This document shows positions 19,760 through 28,768 of a stretch of 64,000 nucleotides of DNA, in pieces. Position 1 is the stretch's first letter. The number at the start of each line of letters is the position of its first letter. The notes under the pieces are model-generated. The model did not search any database, was not told where the DNA came from, and worked only from the letters and a program-made list of their open reading frames with translations. The DNA is from Flavobacterium tagetis (GTDB lineage Bacteria; Bacteroidota; Bacteroidia; Flavobacteriales; Flavobacteriaceae). The position numbers and the translations under genes were made by a program. Where the stretch lies: positions 1,178,001 to 1,242,000 of the forward strand of contig NZ_JAERSF010000002.1 of the NCBI RefSeq assembly GCF_016735615.1, in the 5' to 3' direction.

Positions 19760-21085
19760 ATGAAATTAACATTTTTAAAGAATAAAAGTCTAAATCTAGC
19801 AAAACAGCTTTTCTATTTAGCAGCGTTGCTTCCTTTTATTGCATTCGGACAAAAGGAGATTGTACCTGGCAGTAAGGATATCAATACCAAATATATCAAA
19901 CCCGAAAAAACACTTTACACCGTGTATTATGTAAAAGGTACAGAATGGAAAAATATGGGAGCATTGACTTATGATATTTCTTTGGCCAACAATCAGCTAA
20001 CTTTAGATAATACTTTTACTCCAAAAGATAATGGAAAACCTACTACGCGTATTAGTACAGCAGATGCCCTAACACTTAAAGCTGTTAGTTATTCTGATGA
20101 AACCAAAAACGCAAAACTGAATCTTAATTTTGGTGAAACGATTACAGGTAATTTCTATTCTAAGAAAACCAAAAAAGACAAAAAACTAAAACTTAAACCT
20201 AAAGAAGAATTTTTTGACTTCAACTGGACTGATCACTTAATTGGAACACTGCCATTGGATGTTGGATATAAAGGTCGTTTTCCGCAATTTTATTATAATG
20301 ACGAGTCAAATGTGCTTGTTGAATATTACACGATCAAAGAAGTAAAAAGCTTTGACTACAATTCGCCAAGAACAGGAAAGCACGAAACATGGATTGTTTC
20401 AGTTCTTGAAGAAAGTACTAATGCCTATTATAATTATATTATAGATAAAAAAGACCGTCGTCTTTGGCAGCGTGAAATGTCTATGGCAAATGGAATGTGG
20501 GAGATTACAGTAAATGAGGAACTAGATTATCAGCCTATTAAAAATAAATTTAATAAAGAAGAAGTTGCCAGACAGATTTCCAGTGGTAATAGTGTCATAA
20601 TTGGTACAGCTTATGCGAGATCAGATTCTGGTAAGAAATTAGGGGGTTTGGTTAATACAGCTAAGAAACAATTTGCGCCAAAAGGAACTGAGATTACTAT
20701 TTTTCCAAGTTCAGCTTATTATGAGGAGTGGATAGAAGTCAACAAGAAAATCCGTAAGCAAAAGAAAATGCCAGAAGTCCCTTTGGATAGCGATTTTGGT
20801 TACTCAATTAAAAAAGCCAAAGTGTATGATGATCAAGGACATTTTGAATTTGCAGATCTAATGCCGGGAACTTACATCGTTATGGTTAGTTTTGATTTTA
20901 CAAACTCGTATAATTATTCGTATGTGTCTGGTTATACCAATTATTATAATTATTTTGGTTATCAAGGTTCTACAACAAATTATGGTACAGCAAGACAATC
21001 TTATAATGATAAAGCTAACATTGAGAAGCGCGTAACGATTGATAAGGATGGAGAAAAGAAAGAGATCAACTTAAAAGAAATATAA
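19760..21085 (+). CDS. Secreted protein of unknown function (DUF3108-like start, C-terminal carboxypeptidase-regulatory-like domain)
   Basis: 441 residues from the start MKLTFLKNKSLNLAKQ, chosen because it gives a signal peptide ending FIAFGQ; an in-frame ATG at 19727 adds eleven residues. Residues about 35-260 form a beta-rich region (YTVYYVKGTEWKNMGALTY) with resemblance to DUF3108-type proteins. A region about 275-435 ends with FEFADLMPGTYIVMVSFDF, like a carboxypeptidase-regulatory beta-sandwich, followed by a Tyr/Asn-rich stretch (SYNYSYVSGYTNYYNYFGY). Probably periplasmic or in the outer membrane. No clear function. Confidence 0.75.
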   Translation: MKLTFLKNKSLNLAKQLFYLAALLPFIAFGQKEIVPGSKDINTKYIKPEKTLYTVYYVKGTEWKNMGALTYDISLANNQLTLDNTFTPKDNGKPTTRISTADALTLKAVSYSDETKNAKLNLNFGETITGNFYSKKTKKDKKLKLKPKEEFFDFNWTDHLIGTLPLDVGYKGRFPQFYYNDESNVLVEYYTIKEVKSFDYNSPRTGKHETWIVSVLEESTNAYYNYIIDKKDRRLWQREMSMANGMWEITVNEELDYQPIKNKFNKEEVARQISSGNSVIIGTAYARSDSGKKLGGLVNTAKKQFAPKGTEITIFPSSAYYEEWIEVNKKIRKQKKMPEVPLDSDFGYSIKKAKVYDDQGHFEFADLMPGTYIVMVSFDFTNSYNYSYVSGYTNYYNYFGYQGSTTNYGTARQSYNDKANIEKRVTIDKDGEKKEINLKEI

Positions 21086-21095
21086 AAAATAAGAG

Positions 21096-21125
21096 AGCCG
21101 TATCAGCAGAGAGTTAGATACGGCT
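21096..21125. terminator. Bidirectional terminator
   Basis: A 9-bp stem (21096-21104 with 21117-21125) with a 12-nt loop, followed by TTTTGTTTTTT. It lies between convergent genes ending at 21085 and 21137. Confidence 0.85.
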
Positions 21126-21136
21126 TTTGTTTTTTA

Positions 21137-21691
21137 TTAATTTTCCTGCTCAAATCTGGACATATACATGTACCAATTCCATTCCCAAGAATTTCCATTA
21201 TCTTCAGAAAATGCTTGGCTCCAAACAGGATTATTTTTATCTCTAGCATCCCAACGAAAAATCACAACAATATCTTTTCCGTTAAAAATATCTTTAGTTA
21301 TAAAATGGCCTACGTTATTCTCAAAAGAACCTAATACTGGCGGATCTAATTTTCCTTCATTAGAATCAGCCCAATAAATACTCCATAATTTACTTTTCGG
21401 ATTAAACAATCTTACGGTCATGCCTTCAAACGGATGTCCATCAAAAGTGGCAAGAAAATTATCGATATTGCCAATTCCATTTAGAACCTTATACATTTCT
21501 TGTGTCGATTCAAATTCTGTCCATTCTGTACAATTGGACAATCTGGAATTGAGTTTCTTATTGCGAAGTTTCCATTTTCCTTCAAAAAAATTAAAATCAT
21601 CTTTAGATGAAGTAGGAGAAGGCGTGATTATTAATTCTCCATTTGCATCAAAATTTATTTTTGGTATTTCTAAATTTTCAGTTTGCATCAT
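21137..21691 (-). CDS. DUF1579-like protein
   Basis: 184 residues, no signal peptide. FNFFEGKWKLRNKKLNSRLSNCTEW and FEGMTVRLFNPKSKLWSIYW give the beta-barrel pattern of DUF1579/lipocalin-like small proteins, and the C-terminal NSWEWNWYMYMSRF fits a last strand. The start overlaps the end of the NIPSNAP-like gene by 14 bases, so the two are cotranscribed. With the divergent HxlR regulator upstream, a role in small-molecule stress is possible. That is inference from context. Confidence 0.72.
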   Translation of the reverse strand: MMQTENLEIPKINFDANGELIITPSPTSSKDDFNFFEGKWKLRNKKLNSRLSNCTEWTEFESTQEMYKVLNGIGNIDNFLATFDGHPFEGMTVRLFNPKSKLWSIYWADSNEGKLDPPVLGSFENNVGHFITKDIFNGKDIVVIFRWDARDKNNPVWSQAFSEDNGNSWEWNWYMYMSRFEQEN

Positions 21692-22397
21692 TTTTAGTTC
21701 TTTGATTATTAGTTTGTTGATTTAAAAGTAATAATTTATGATGGATTGTTACCAATTGCTGCATTGAAAAATTTAATGAAGATGGCATACTGTCAATTGC
21801 TTTCTGTTTCGTTTCATATTCATTTTTGTCTTCATAATGGGTTATGGAAACCAAAAGATTTTTATCCTGAAAAACAGGCAGTCTTGGAAAATCATTTTCT
21901 TTCATTTCGCTTACCCAAAACGAAATATCAGTAACATCTATAGTTTTCAGAAACGGAATATATTCAACGTCAAATAGTTTTATTGTTTGTTCTAGTGTGC
22001 TATTGCAGATGTAGAAATCAATAACTGTAATGCCTTTATTAGTTTTAAGATTTGAGCTTTTATATAATGGTTTTAGCAAATAAACATTATCGGAGTTTAT
22101 CATCATTTCGTTAGCAGCTTTGCCGTTTTCTTTCCACACAATGCTTTCGCAATAAAAGTCGTTTAGAAATTTTACTCTGGTTTCCATATTTTTAAAACCA
22201 CGAAACCAAACGAATCGATCATTTGAGTTCTCAATTTTAAATTCTCCCAAAGTGTGACCGCCAAGTTCGTGCATAGATTCAACAAATTTCGAATGAAAAA
22301 AATCACTAAATGTGTCGGCTAAATTGGGTTTTAGTAAATAATTACGAATTTCCAATACTTTGATATCTTCTGAATTTTCTGGTGTATTATAAGTCAT
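21678..22397 (-). CDS. NIPSNAP-family-like protein
   Basis: 239 residues from MTYNTPENSEDIKVLEIRNY; the longer in-frame ORF upstream lacks conserved sequence and would run into the control region. The N-terminal part has VLEIRNYLLKPN and FVWFRGFKNMETRVKFLNDFY, the ferredoxin-like pattern of NIPSNAP domains. The second half (from about residue 115) resembles a weaker repeat (VIDFYICNSTLEQTIKLFD). First gene of a two-gene minus-strand operon divergent from an HxlR regulator, which probably controls it. Confidence 0.75.
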   Translation of the reverse strand: MTYNTPENSEDIKVLEIRNYLLKPNLADTFSDFFHSKFVESMHELGGHTLGEFKIENSNDRFVWFRGFKNMETRVKFLNDFYCESIVWKENGKAANEMMINSDNVYLLKPLYKSSNLKTNKGITVIDFYICNSTLEQTIKLFDVEYIPFLKTIDVTDISFWVSEMKENDFPRLPVFQDKNLLVSITHYEDKNEYETKQKAIDSMPSSLNFSMQQLVTIHHKLLLLNQQTNNQRTKNDAN

Positions 22398-22458
22398 ATT
22401 ATTTCTATTTAAAATGTTTATACAAAGTAAATTAAATGATATCTTTATGGCAAGTAGG

Positions 22459-22480
22459 TACAAATTTGTATCCTAGATAC
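22459..22480. promoter_or_regulatory. Overlapping palindromes, candidate HxlR operator
   Basis: A perfect 12-bp palindrome TACAAATTTGTA (22459-22470) overlaps GTATC-CTA-GATAC (22468-22480). Both lie in the 128-bp divergent region between the NIPSNAP-like gene and hxlR. HxlR-family dimers bind short GTA-containing palindromes, so this is a good candidate autoregulatory site. Confidence 0.5.
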
Positions 22481-22525
22481 TAAAAATATAGTAATGCTGA
22501 TTATCAGTTTGTTAAAATTTATAAA

Positions 22526-22849
22526 ATGATAAAAAAAAGTAAATTGGCTTATTGTCCTGTTGATTATGCTTTTCAAAGAATTGGTGGCAAATACAAAGGA
22601 AGAATCTTATGGTATTTAAAAGATGGCATTATGAGATATGGGGAATTAAAAAGAATTGTAGAAGGAATAACACCCAAAATGCTTACACAAACTCTTAGAG
22701 AATTAGAAGAAGATAAATTAATTAGAAGAAAGGTTTATAAAGAAGTTCCACCTCGTGTAGAATATCGCCTTTCTGAAACGGGAAAAGAATTAATTCCATT
22801 TATTGACCAGATGCGAATTTGGGGAGAAAAACAAATGGCTATGGATTAG
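22526..22849 (+). CDS. HxlR-family winged-helix transcriptional regulator
   Basis: 107 residues, normal for the family. YCPVDYAFQRIGGKYKGRILWYL, then MRYGELKRIVEGITPKMLTQTLRELEEDKLI as the recognition region, then the wing KEVPPRVEYRLSETG. The N-terminal Cys (residue 8) is in the place used for thiol or electrophile sensing in YodB/HypR-type members, so redox or quinone sensing is possible. Divergent from the NIPSNAP/DUF1579-like operon; the next gene downstream on this strand is an aldo/keto reductase. Confidence 0.93.
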   Translation: MIKKSKLAYCPVDYAFQRIGGKYKGRILWYLKDGIMRYGELKRIVEGITPKMLTQTLRELEEDKLIRRKVYKEVPPRVEYRLSETGKELIPFIDQMRIWGEKQMAMD

Positions 22850-22960
22850 CTTTTTAATTTCTTCTAAAGAATTATTCGGTATTAGAAAATTAGGTATTTT
22901 ATTTAAAAATAATATATACTTTTATTAGCTGATTACTAACTGACTAATAGACCAAAAAAC

Positions 22961-23908
22961 ATGAGTTCTCAAAACCCAAAAAACGAAATAAGCCGACGCA
23001 AGTTTTTACAAAATAGTACATTAGCGACAGCTGGAATTTACTTAGGTATTTTAGGTATGCCTAAAGTATTCGGAAGTGTCTTGATGGATAAAGATGCCAA
23101 AGGTATTCCAGATATTAAATTGAATAATGGACTAAAAATGCCTATGCTTGGATTTGGAACTTACGGACTGAGTGGCGAGGTTTGCCAAAAATCTGTAGTC
23201 GAAGCCATATCATCAGGTTATCGTCTTATTGACACAGCAAAAGTATACGGAAATGAAGTAGAAGTAGGCAAAGCCATAAAGCAAAGCGGAATTGACAGAA
23301 AGCAGCTTTTTGTTACTTCGAAATTATGGGTTGATGATGCTGGTTACGAAAATGCTAAAAAAGGTTTTGAAGAAACACTAAGAAAACTACAAGTAGAATA
23401 TCTGGATTTATATCTTATTCACCGTCCAAGAGGCGATGTAAAAGGATCTTGGAAGGCAATGGAAGAACTTTACAAAGCTGGAAAAATCAAAGCTATAGGA
23501 ATTAGCAACTTTGATCCTCCGCAATTGACAGATCTTTTATCTTACGCTCAAGTAAAACCAGCTATAAATCAGATTGAAACTCATGCTTATTTTCAGCAGA
23601 CAAATGACTATAAAGTGCTAAAACAGCATAATGTACAGATGCAGGCATGGGCGCCTTTTGCAGAAGGTCGTAACGGTCTTTTTACAAATGAAACATTAAC
23701 TCAGATTGCCAAAAAGCACGGAAAAACTACTGCACAAGTGAGTTTAAGATGGCATTACCAACGTGGTATTGTTGCTATTCCGAGATCTTCTCAAAAAGCA
23801 CATATTCTAGAAAACCTTAATGTATTTGATTTCAAGCTTGATGATGCTGATATGAAAGCGATTGAAAAATTGGATTTAAATAAAACTCAGTTTCCAGAAT
23901 GGAGTTAA
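22961..23908 (+). CDS. Aldo/keto reductase with Tat-like signal
   Basis: NAD(P)H-dependent reductase of aldehydes and ketones. 315 residues. The N-terminus carries SRRKFLQNSTLATAGIYLG, a twin-arginine-like signal, so it may be exported. The catalytic tetrad is visible: Asp and Tyr in LIDTAKVYGNE, Lys in FVTSKLW, His in LYLIHRP. The C-terminal cofactor region has VAIPRSSQKAHILENL. 111 bases after hxlR, possibly part of the same response. Subfamily resembles 2,5-diketo-gluconate reductase-type enzymes; the substrate is unknown. Confidence 0.92.
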   Translation: MSSQNPKNEISRRKFLQNSTLATAGIYLGILGMPKVFGSVLMDKDAKGIPDIKLNNGLKMPMLGFGTYGLSGEVCQKSVVEAISSGYRLIDTAKVYGNEVEVGKAIKQSGIDRKQLFVTSKLWVDDAGYENAKKGFEETLRKLQVEYLDLYLIHRPRGDVKGSWKAMEELYKAGKIKAIGISNFDPPQLTDLLSYAQVKPAINQIETHAYFQQTNDYKVLKQHNVQMQAWAPFAEGRNGLFTNETLTQIAKKHGKTTAQVSLRWHYQRGIVAIPRSSQKAHILENLNVFDFKLDDADMKAIEKLDLNKTQFPEWS

Positions 23909-23931
23909 GATTTTTGTATGAAAACTATATT

Positions 23932-23963
23932 AAAAAGCCCGTTTCGATTGAAATGGGCTTTTT
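23932..23963 (+). terminator. Intrinsic terminator after aldo/keto reductase
   Basis: AAAAAGCCC (23932-23940) pairs with GGGCTTTTT (23955-23963); the intervening GTTTC and GAAAT largely pair as well, leaving a 4-base loop. Confidence 0.88.
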
Positions 23964-24125
23964 AGTTTGTAATTCTTTGAAGAACCATTTATAACTATTT
24001 TTAATCTAGTAAGTAAAGATTAAACGAATTTATAAAAAGCATTAGCGGATATTTTCAATGAATACCTATAAAATTTATGATATAATTTCATTCTTTGATT
24101 TATTCTTTTTTAATTTGATAGAGTC

Positions 24126-24171
24126 GAATCTTTATGAGGTATTTAAAAATGTGGATGCCTCATAAAGATTC
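24126..24171. repeat. 14-bp perfect inverted repeat upstream of a membrane-protein gene
   Basis: Arms 24126-24139 and 24158-24171 are perfect complements (left arm GAATCTTTATGAGG) with an 18-nt spacer. There is no T-run after it, so it is not a standard terminator. It ends 30 bases before the start at 24202 and would form a strong hairpin in the mRNA leader or act as an operator. The rest of the 293-bp gap (23909-24201) holds the terminator above and AT-rich DNA. Confidence 0.6.
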
Positions 24172-24201
24172 ACCTCATTTGCATTTTAAAGATATTTTTT
24201 A

Positions 24202-24921
24202 ATGATTTATAACCAAGAAAATTTTCCAAAAGTATATTCTAAACGCAATGTAGGGGCTACTATAGCAATTTATATACTATTTGGACTTTTATGTGTCGCA
24301 ATGCTTGCTTTGTTTGTCGCACTTCCATTAAGTATTCAGCTAGAACATAATAGCCTCTTATCTAATGGTGAGATGATCTTCGATCTTATCTATTTTCCAT
24401 TGCTTCTTTGGGGTATTTGGGCTCTTTATAAAAATTACCAGAAGCAGAGGCAAAAGAAAGTCACTTTAATTTCTGTAGATCGTAATGGTCTGCATCATCA
24501 TCAGTTTGATGGGAAGATTCAAAGTGTTTTATACAAAGATTTGGGGATTAGTACTGAAGATTATGTAAGCGATATTGATCGGAAAATGGGAACAAAATAT
24601 TCTCCAAGTTATATTTTCGGTTTTAAAGATGGGAAACGCATTCCCATTCATTTCTCTACAGCAGAGAATGGATTGTCTTATTTGCCAAAGAATGAAAATC
24701 AGTTAATTGCTCATTTTTTGCAAGGCGTTATTTTATTTTGCCCACAAATAAAGGTTTCTCAAGCTGTCTTTGCTAATTATTTTATAAACCCCACGACTTT
24801 CGAAATCGATAAAAAAGCTCAAATAATCACGTATATAATAGCTTTTATATTAATTGTGATTATCCTGCTTGCAGTCGATCTATTTCTAAAATATGCTAAA
24901 GGATTTTCGCTATTATTTTAA
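24202..24921 (+). CDS. Membrane protein of unknown function
   Basis: 239 residues. Two N-terminal spans (about 18-45 and 58-77), a central cytoplasmic domain (about 82-185) with alternating beta pattern that resembles a PH-like or bPH domain (VTLISVDRNGLHHHQ, YIFGFKDGKRIPIHF), and a C-terminal span (about 208-232). I do not recognise a named family. Alone between a hairpin and the permease gene, 93 bases before it. Confidence 0.6.
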   Translation: MIYNQENFPKVYSKRNVGATIAIYILFGLLCVAMLALFVALPLSIQLEHNSLLSNGEMIFDLIYFPLLLWGIWALYKNYQKQRQKKVTLISVDRNGLHHHQFDGKIQSVLYKDLGISTEDYVSDIDRKMGTKYSPSYIFGFKDGKRIPIHFSTAENGLSYLPKNENQLIAHFLQGVILFCPQIKVSQAVFANYFINPTTFEIDKKAQIITYIIAFILIVIILLAVDLFLKYAKGFSLLF

Positions 24922-25014
24922 ATACAAACACAACTTCGCAAAATTTTCAGATTTTAACTTATCTTCGCTGTTTATAGATTTCCAAAAACAATTAATTACT
25001 TTAAAATCTAATTT

Positions 25015-26442
25015 GTGAAAAATAATCATGATGCCGCAGAAGACAATCAGCTAAAACGTGGACTGACTAATCGCCACATTCAATTAATTGCCCTAGGCGG
25101 ATCAATAGGAACGGGACTTTTCCTCGGAATTGGTCCGGCGGCCGTATTAGCAGGACCATCTGTTATTTTAGGATATGCCATCGCCGGAATTATCGCTTTC
25201 TTTATTATGAGACAGCTTGGAGAAATGGTGGTTGAAGAACCTGTTTCAGGAAGCTTTAGCTATTTTGCCTATAAATATTGCGGTTCTTTTGCTGGTTTTG
25301 CATCAGGTTGGAATTATTGGATTTTGTATATTCTTGTTAGTATGGCCGAACTTACAGCCATTGGAGTTTATGTGCAGTTTTGGTGGCCTGAAATTCCGCT
25401 CTGGGCATCCAGTTTGTTTTTCTTTCTGGTTATTAATGCTTTAAATTTTGCTTCGGTAAAAGTGTACGGAGAAACTGAGTTTTGGTTTTCAATCATAAAA
25501 GTTGTTGCCATTATTGCCATGATTCTTTTTGGAACTTACTTATTGATAAGCGGAACAGGAGGAGAGCATGCAACAATTCATAATTTGTATAATGATGGAG
25601 GCTTTTTCCCGAAAGGTTTCTTCGAAAAAACTGCAAATGGCAGTTTTCAAGGTTTATTATCTGCAATGGCGCTTATTATGTTTTCTTTTGGAGGTTTAGA
25701 ACTAATCGGAATTACCGCTGCTGAGGCCGAAAACCCAGAAAAAAACATTCCTAAAGCAACCAATCAGGTTATTTATAGAATCCTAATATTTTATGTTGGT
25801 GCATTGGTTATTTTGTTTGCCTTGTCACCTTGGAGACAAATTACGACAGATAGCAGTCCGTTTGTAATGGTTTTTCAGAATCTAAACGGAATGGAATTCG
25901 AATTGTTTGGCAACAAAATATACTTTACGCGTCTTATTGCCAACGTACTGAATTTAATTGTATTAACTGCTGCTTTATCCGTGTACAATAGTAGTGTTTA
26001 CAGCAACTCACGAATGTTATTTGGTTTGGCAGATCAAGGCAGTGCTCCTAAGTTTTTAAAGAAACTGAACAAACAATCGGTGCCCGTTAATGCCATTTTA
26101 ATTTCATCTTGTTTTGCAGCGATCTGTATTTTAATCAATAAAGTAATTCCAGAAGAAGCTTTTAGTATTTTAATGTCTTTAGTAGTATCCTGTTTGGTTA
26201 TTAATTGGGTTATGATTTCGTATACGCATCTGCAATTTAGACGCACAAAAGACAATGAAAATATAAAAACCAAATTTGCTTCTATATTTTATCCAATAAG
26301 CAATTACATCTGTTTTGTATTTTTATTAGGCATTTTATGTATCATGTGGATGACCAATATGAAATTATCAGTAGAATTAATTCCTATTTGGCTGGGTATT
26401 CTTTTTGTATTTTATAAAGTTTTTAAAACAAAGAATACGTAG
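25015..26442 (+). CDS. Amino-acid permease, APC superfamily (AAT type)
   Basis: 475-residue inner-membrane proton symporter with about twelve spans. The N-terminal RGLTNRHIQLIALGGSIGTGLFLGIG is the conserved first-span region of the AroP/LysP/AnsP/CycA group, followed by MRQLGEMVVEEPVSGSF and FSFGGLELIGITAAEAENPEKNIP. Starts with GTG; no earlier or nearby ATG is in frame. Substrate among aromatic amino acids, asparagine, D-alanine/glycine and so on cannot be chosen from this alone. Monocistronic, followed by a very strong terminator. Confidence 0.92.
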   Translation: MKNNHDAAEDNQLKRGLTNRHIQLIALGGSIGTGLFLGIGPAAVLAGPSVILGYAIAGIIAFFIMRQLGEMVVEEPVSGSFSYFAYKYCGSFAGFASGWNYWILYILVSMAELTAIGVYVQFWWPEIPLWASSLFFFLVINALNFASVKVYGETEFWFSIIKVVAIIAMILFGTYLLISGTGGEHATIHNLYNDGGFFPKGFFEKTANGSFQGLLSAMALIMFSFGGLELIGITAAEAENPEKNIPKATNQVIYRILIFYVGALVILFALSPWRQITTDSSPFVMVFQNLNGMEFELFGNKIYFTRLIANVLNLIVLTAALSVYNSSVYSNSRMLFGLADQGSAPKFLKKLNKQSVPVNAILISSCFAAICILINKVIPEEAFSILMSLVVSCLVINWVMISYTHLQFRRTKDNENIKTKFASIFYPISNYICFVFLLGILCIMWMTNMKLSVELIPIWLGILFVFYKVFKTKNT

Positions 26443-26465
26443 TTTTAATCGTATTTTTATTCTAG

Positions 26466-26509
26466 GCATTGAAAATCAGCATTGATATGATTTTCAATGC
26501 TTTTTTTTT
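26466..26509 (+). terminator. Strong intrinsic terminator of the amino-acid permease gene
   Basis: A 13-bp perfect stem (26466-26478 with 26488-26500), 9-nt loop, followed by nine T. Confidence 0.93.
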
Positions 26510-26652
26510 CACTAGTCATGATAAAACAGTTTAGTTTATTCTGGTTACTTGCAATATGTTTTTCTGGTTTAGAAAAATAACCCTATTTGATAAAACTAAA
26601 ATAAATTGTACCTTTTACATAGCTTTAAATTAAATGGGTTAAAATATAAATT

Positions 26653-28017
26653 ATGATAAAGTCTATAAATCCTTATAATCAGGAAACGGTATACGAATCT
26701 GCTGAATTAGAGAGTCAAGATATTAAAAATGCAATTGACGCGGCAGATCTGCAATATAAATTATGGAGAGAAGTTCCGTTTTCAGAACGCTCCATATTGA
26801 TGAAAGATGTTGGTCAGGAATTGAGAAAAAATGCTCGCGAATATGCTCAGATTATAACTGAGGAAATGGGAAAACCGATTACTCAATCATTAGCAGAAAT
26901 AGAAAAATGTGCTGCTTTGTGTGATTTTTATGCGACGCATGCCTCTGAAATGCTTACAGATAAAATAATTGAAACAGAAGCGCATAAGAGTTATGTGAGC
27001 TACGAACCAATTGGAGTTGTTTTGGCTATTATGCCTTGGAATTATCCGTTCTGGCAAGTTATGCGTTTTGCTGTGCCTGCGCTGATGGCGGGAAATGTCG
27101 GAATATTGAAACATGCCAGCAATGTAATGAAGTGCGCCATGAGCATTGAAAAAATATTCGAAAAAGCTGGTTTTCCTAAAGGCTGTTTTACTAATCTGCC
27201 AATTGGCAGCAAAAAGGTAGAAGAAATCATTAGAAATCCAAAAGTGAAAGCTGTCACGCTTACAGGAAGTGAAGCAGCGGGTAGAGTTGTAGCAGCTGTT
27301 GCGGGAAACGAAATTAAAAAAACAGTGCTCGAACTTGGTGGAAGTAATGCCTTGGTTGTTTTTGCAGACTGTAATCTGGAGCAAACAGTAAAAACCTGTG
27401 TGCAGGCACGTTTTCAGAATGCAGGTCAGAGCTGTATCGCTGGAAAGCGCTTATTGGTAGAATCATCCATTGCAGAAGAATTTACAAAAGCTTTTCTGGA
27501 AGGTGTTAAAAGTCTTCGTCACGGAGATCCTTTAAGTGAAGAAACCACAATTGGAACTATGGCTCGTGTTGACCTTGCCGAAGAACTCGAAAAGCAACTT
27601 CAGCAGACACTAGAAAAAGGCGCAGTAGTTTTGCTGGGAGGCAAAAGAGATAAAGCTTATTTTGAACCTACTGTTATAGGGAATGTTACTCCAGATATGT
27701 CTATTTTTAAAGAAGAAATTTTTGGACCTGTAATCGGAATTACGACTTTTAAGAATGAAGAAGAAGCTGTCGAGCTTTCAAATAGCAGTCCATTTGGACT
27801 TGGGGTTACAATTTTTACGGAAGATTTTGAAAAAGCCACTCGATTAGTGCCAAAATTTGATGAAGGAGCAGTATTTGTAAACGAGCTCGTAAAGAGTGAC
27901 CAAAGATTGCCTTTTGGAGGAACTAAAAATTCTGGATACGGACGTGAACTTTCACAAGATGGTATTCAGGAGTTTGTAAACAAGAAGACAGTTTACATTA
28001 ATAAATATAAAAGTTAA
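26653..28017 (+). CDS. NAD(P)-dependent aldehyde dehydrogenase (succinate-semialdehyde dehydrogenase-like)
   Basis: 454 residues, cytoplasmic. The oxyanion and cofactor regions IMPWNYPFWQ and LTGSEAAGR, the general base Glu in VLELGGSNALVV, and the nucleophile Cys in ARFQNAGQSCIAGKRLL are present. FKEEIFGPVIGITTF and LPFGGTKNSGYGRELSQDG complete the family pattern. Closest by eye to the short, GabD1/YneI-like succinate-semialdehyde dehydrogenases. It is followed by a DUF1826-like gene 26 bases on, so the two may be cotranscribed. Confidence 0.9.
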   Translation: MIKSINPYNQETVYESAELESQDIKNAIDAADLQYKLWREVPFSERSILMKDVGQELRKNAREYAQIITEEMGKPITQSLAEIEKCAALCDFYATHASEMLTDKIIETEAHKSYVSYEPIGVVLAIMPWNYPFWQVMRFAVPALMAGNVGILKHASNVMKCAMSIEKIFEKAGFPKGCFTNLPIGSKKVEEIIRNPKVKAVTLTGSEAAGRVVAAVAGNEIKKTVLELGGSNALVVFADCNLEQTVKTCVQARFQNAGQSCIAGKRLLVESSIAEEFTKAFLEGVKSLRHGDPLSEETTIGTMARVDLAEELEKQLQQTLEKGAVVLLGGKRDKAYFEPTVIGNVTPDMSIFKEEIFGPVIGITTFKNEEEAVELSNSSPFGLGVTIFTEDFEKATRLVPKFDEGAVFVNELVKSDQRLPFGGTKNSGYGRELSQDGIQEFVNKKTVYINKYKS

Positions 28018-28043
28018 ATAAATTGATTTCTTTGCATCATACC

Positions 28044-28742
28044 ATGAGCAATACATTTTCTGATAACAGCCAAATTGGAGTAGTTGCTACTTTTTCTGAG
28101 CTTGTGCATACCAATTTTAAAGGAGAAATGAATGCGCTTTGCTGGCACAGAAATTTAGATGGCGATTTTAAGGAAATTGTGGACAAACTGTCTTTAAAAG
28201 AAAATATAACAGAAGTTTCTCCTGAAGATTTAATTGATCTTAAACTCTCAGAAAAGGGAAATATAGCAAGAGAAATAATTTTAAACGACTTACAATTATT
28301 AGCCGATTTTGGAGCTTCGCCTTCTCTCAATTTACTGAAATGTTATGAACGTGATGATGAATTTGATTTCATATCTACAGATGTATATTCGTTTCACATA
28401 GATCGTTCGCCTATTGCAACAGACACTTTTTTATGCACCTATCACGGTACAGCAAGCGATATTGTTTCTAATACGCAGGCAGAACAAAAAATCTTAATTC
28501 CAGAAATTCGAGCAAAGCTAAAAGAGCTTCATGATGGACCAGAGGAAGAATTCGAAGATTTTTTAAAGGAAAATTATTTTGATTTACATTATCAATTACA
28601 CGAAGATGCAGAACCTATTAATCTCGGCTTAGGATATCTTTGGCGTCTGGCTGTAGATCATCCTAAACAAGAAGTATTGCCTTGTATTCATAGAGCACCA
28701 GTAGAAAATGATGGAGAATATAGATTGTTGTTGATTTGTTGA
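28044..28742 (+). CDS. DUF1826-like protein
   Basis: 232 residues from the ATG at 28044; a TTG seven codons upstream is also in frame. No signal peptide. ALCWHRNLDGDF near the N-terminus and the C-terminal CIHRAPVENDGEYRLLL fit the pattern I associate with DUF1826 (a W-R near the start and an HR-P...RLL ending). The middle contains DVYSFHIDRSPIATDTFLCTYHG. DUF1826 genes elsewhere have been linked to zinc homeostasis, but nothing here confirms that. The assignment is by recollection of the family pattern. Confidence 0.6.
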   Translation: MSNTFSDNSQIGVVATFSELVHTNFKGEMNALCWHRNLDGDFKEIVDKLSLKENITEVSPEDLIDLKLSEKGNIAREIILNDLQLLADFGASPSLNLLKCYERDDEFDFISTDVYSFHIDRSPIATDTFLCTYHGTASDIVSNTQAEQKILIPEIRAKLKELHDGPEEEFEDFLKENYFDLHYQLHEDAEPINLGLGYLWRLAVDHPKQEVLPCIHRAPVENDGEYRLLLIC

Positions 28743-28764
28743 TGAAACTATTTACGTATATTTG
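28735..28764 (+). promoter_or_regulatory. Bacteroidota-type promoter of the MEDS gene
   Basis: TTTG (28735-28738), 18 bases, then TATATTTG (28757-28764), matching the -33/-7 consensus TTTG / TAnnTTTG. Only four bases lie between the -7 element and the ATG at 28769, so the transcript should be leaderless or nearly so. The promoter overlaps the end of the upstream gene. Confidence 0.6.
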
Positions 28765-28768
28765 AGCT

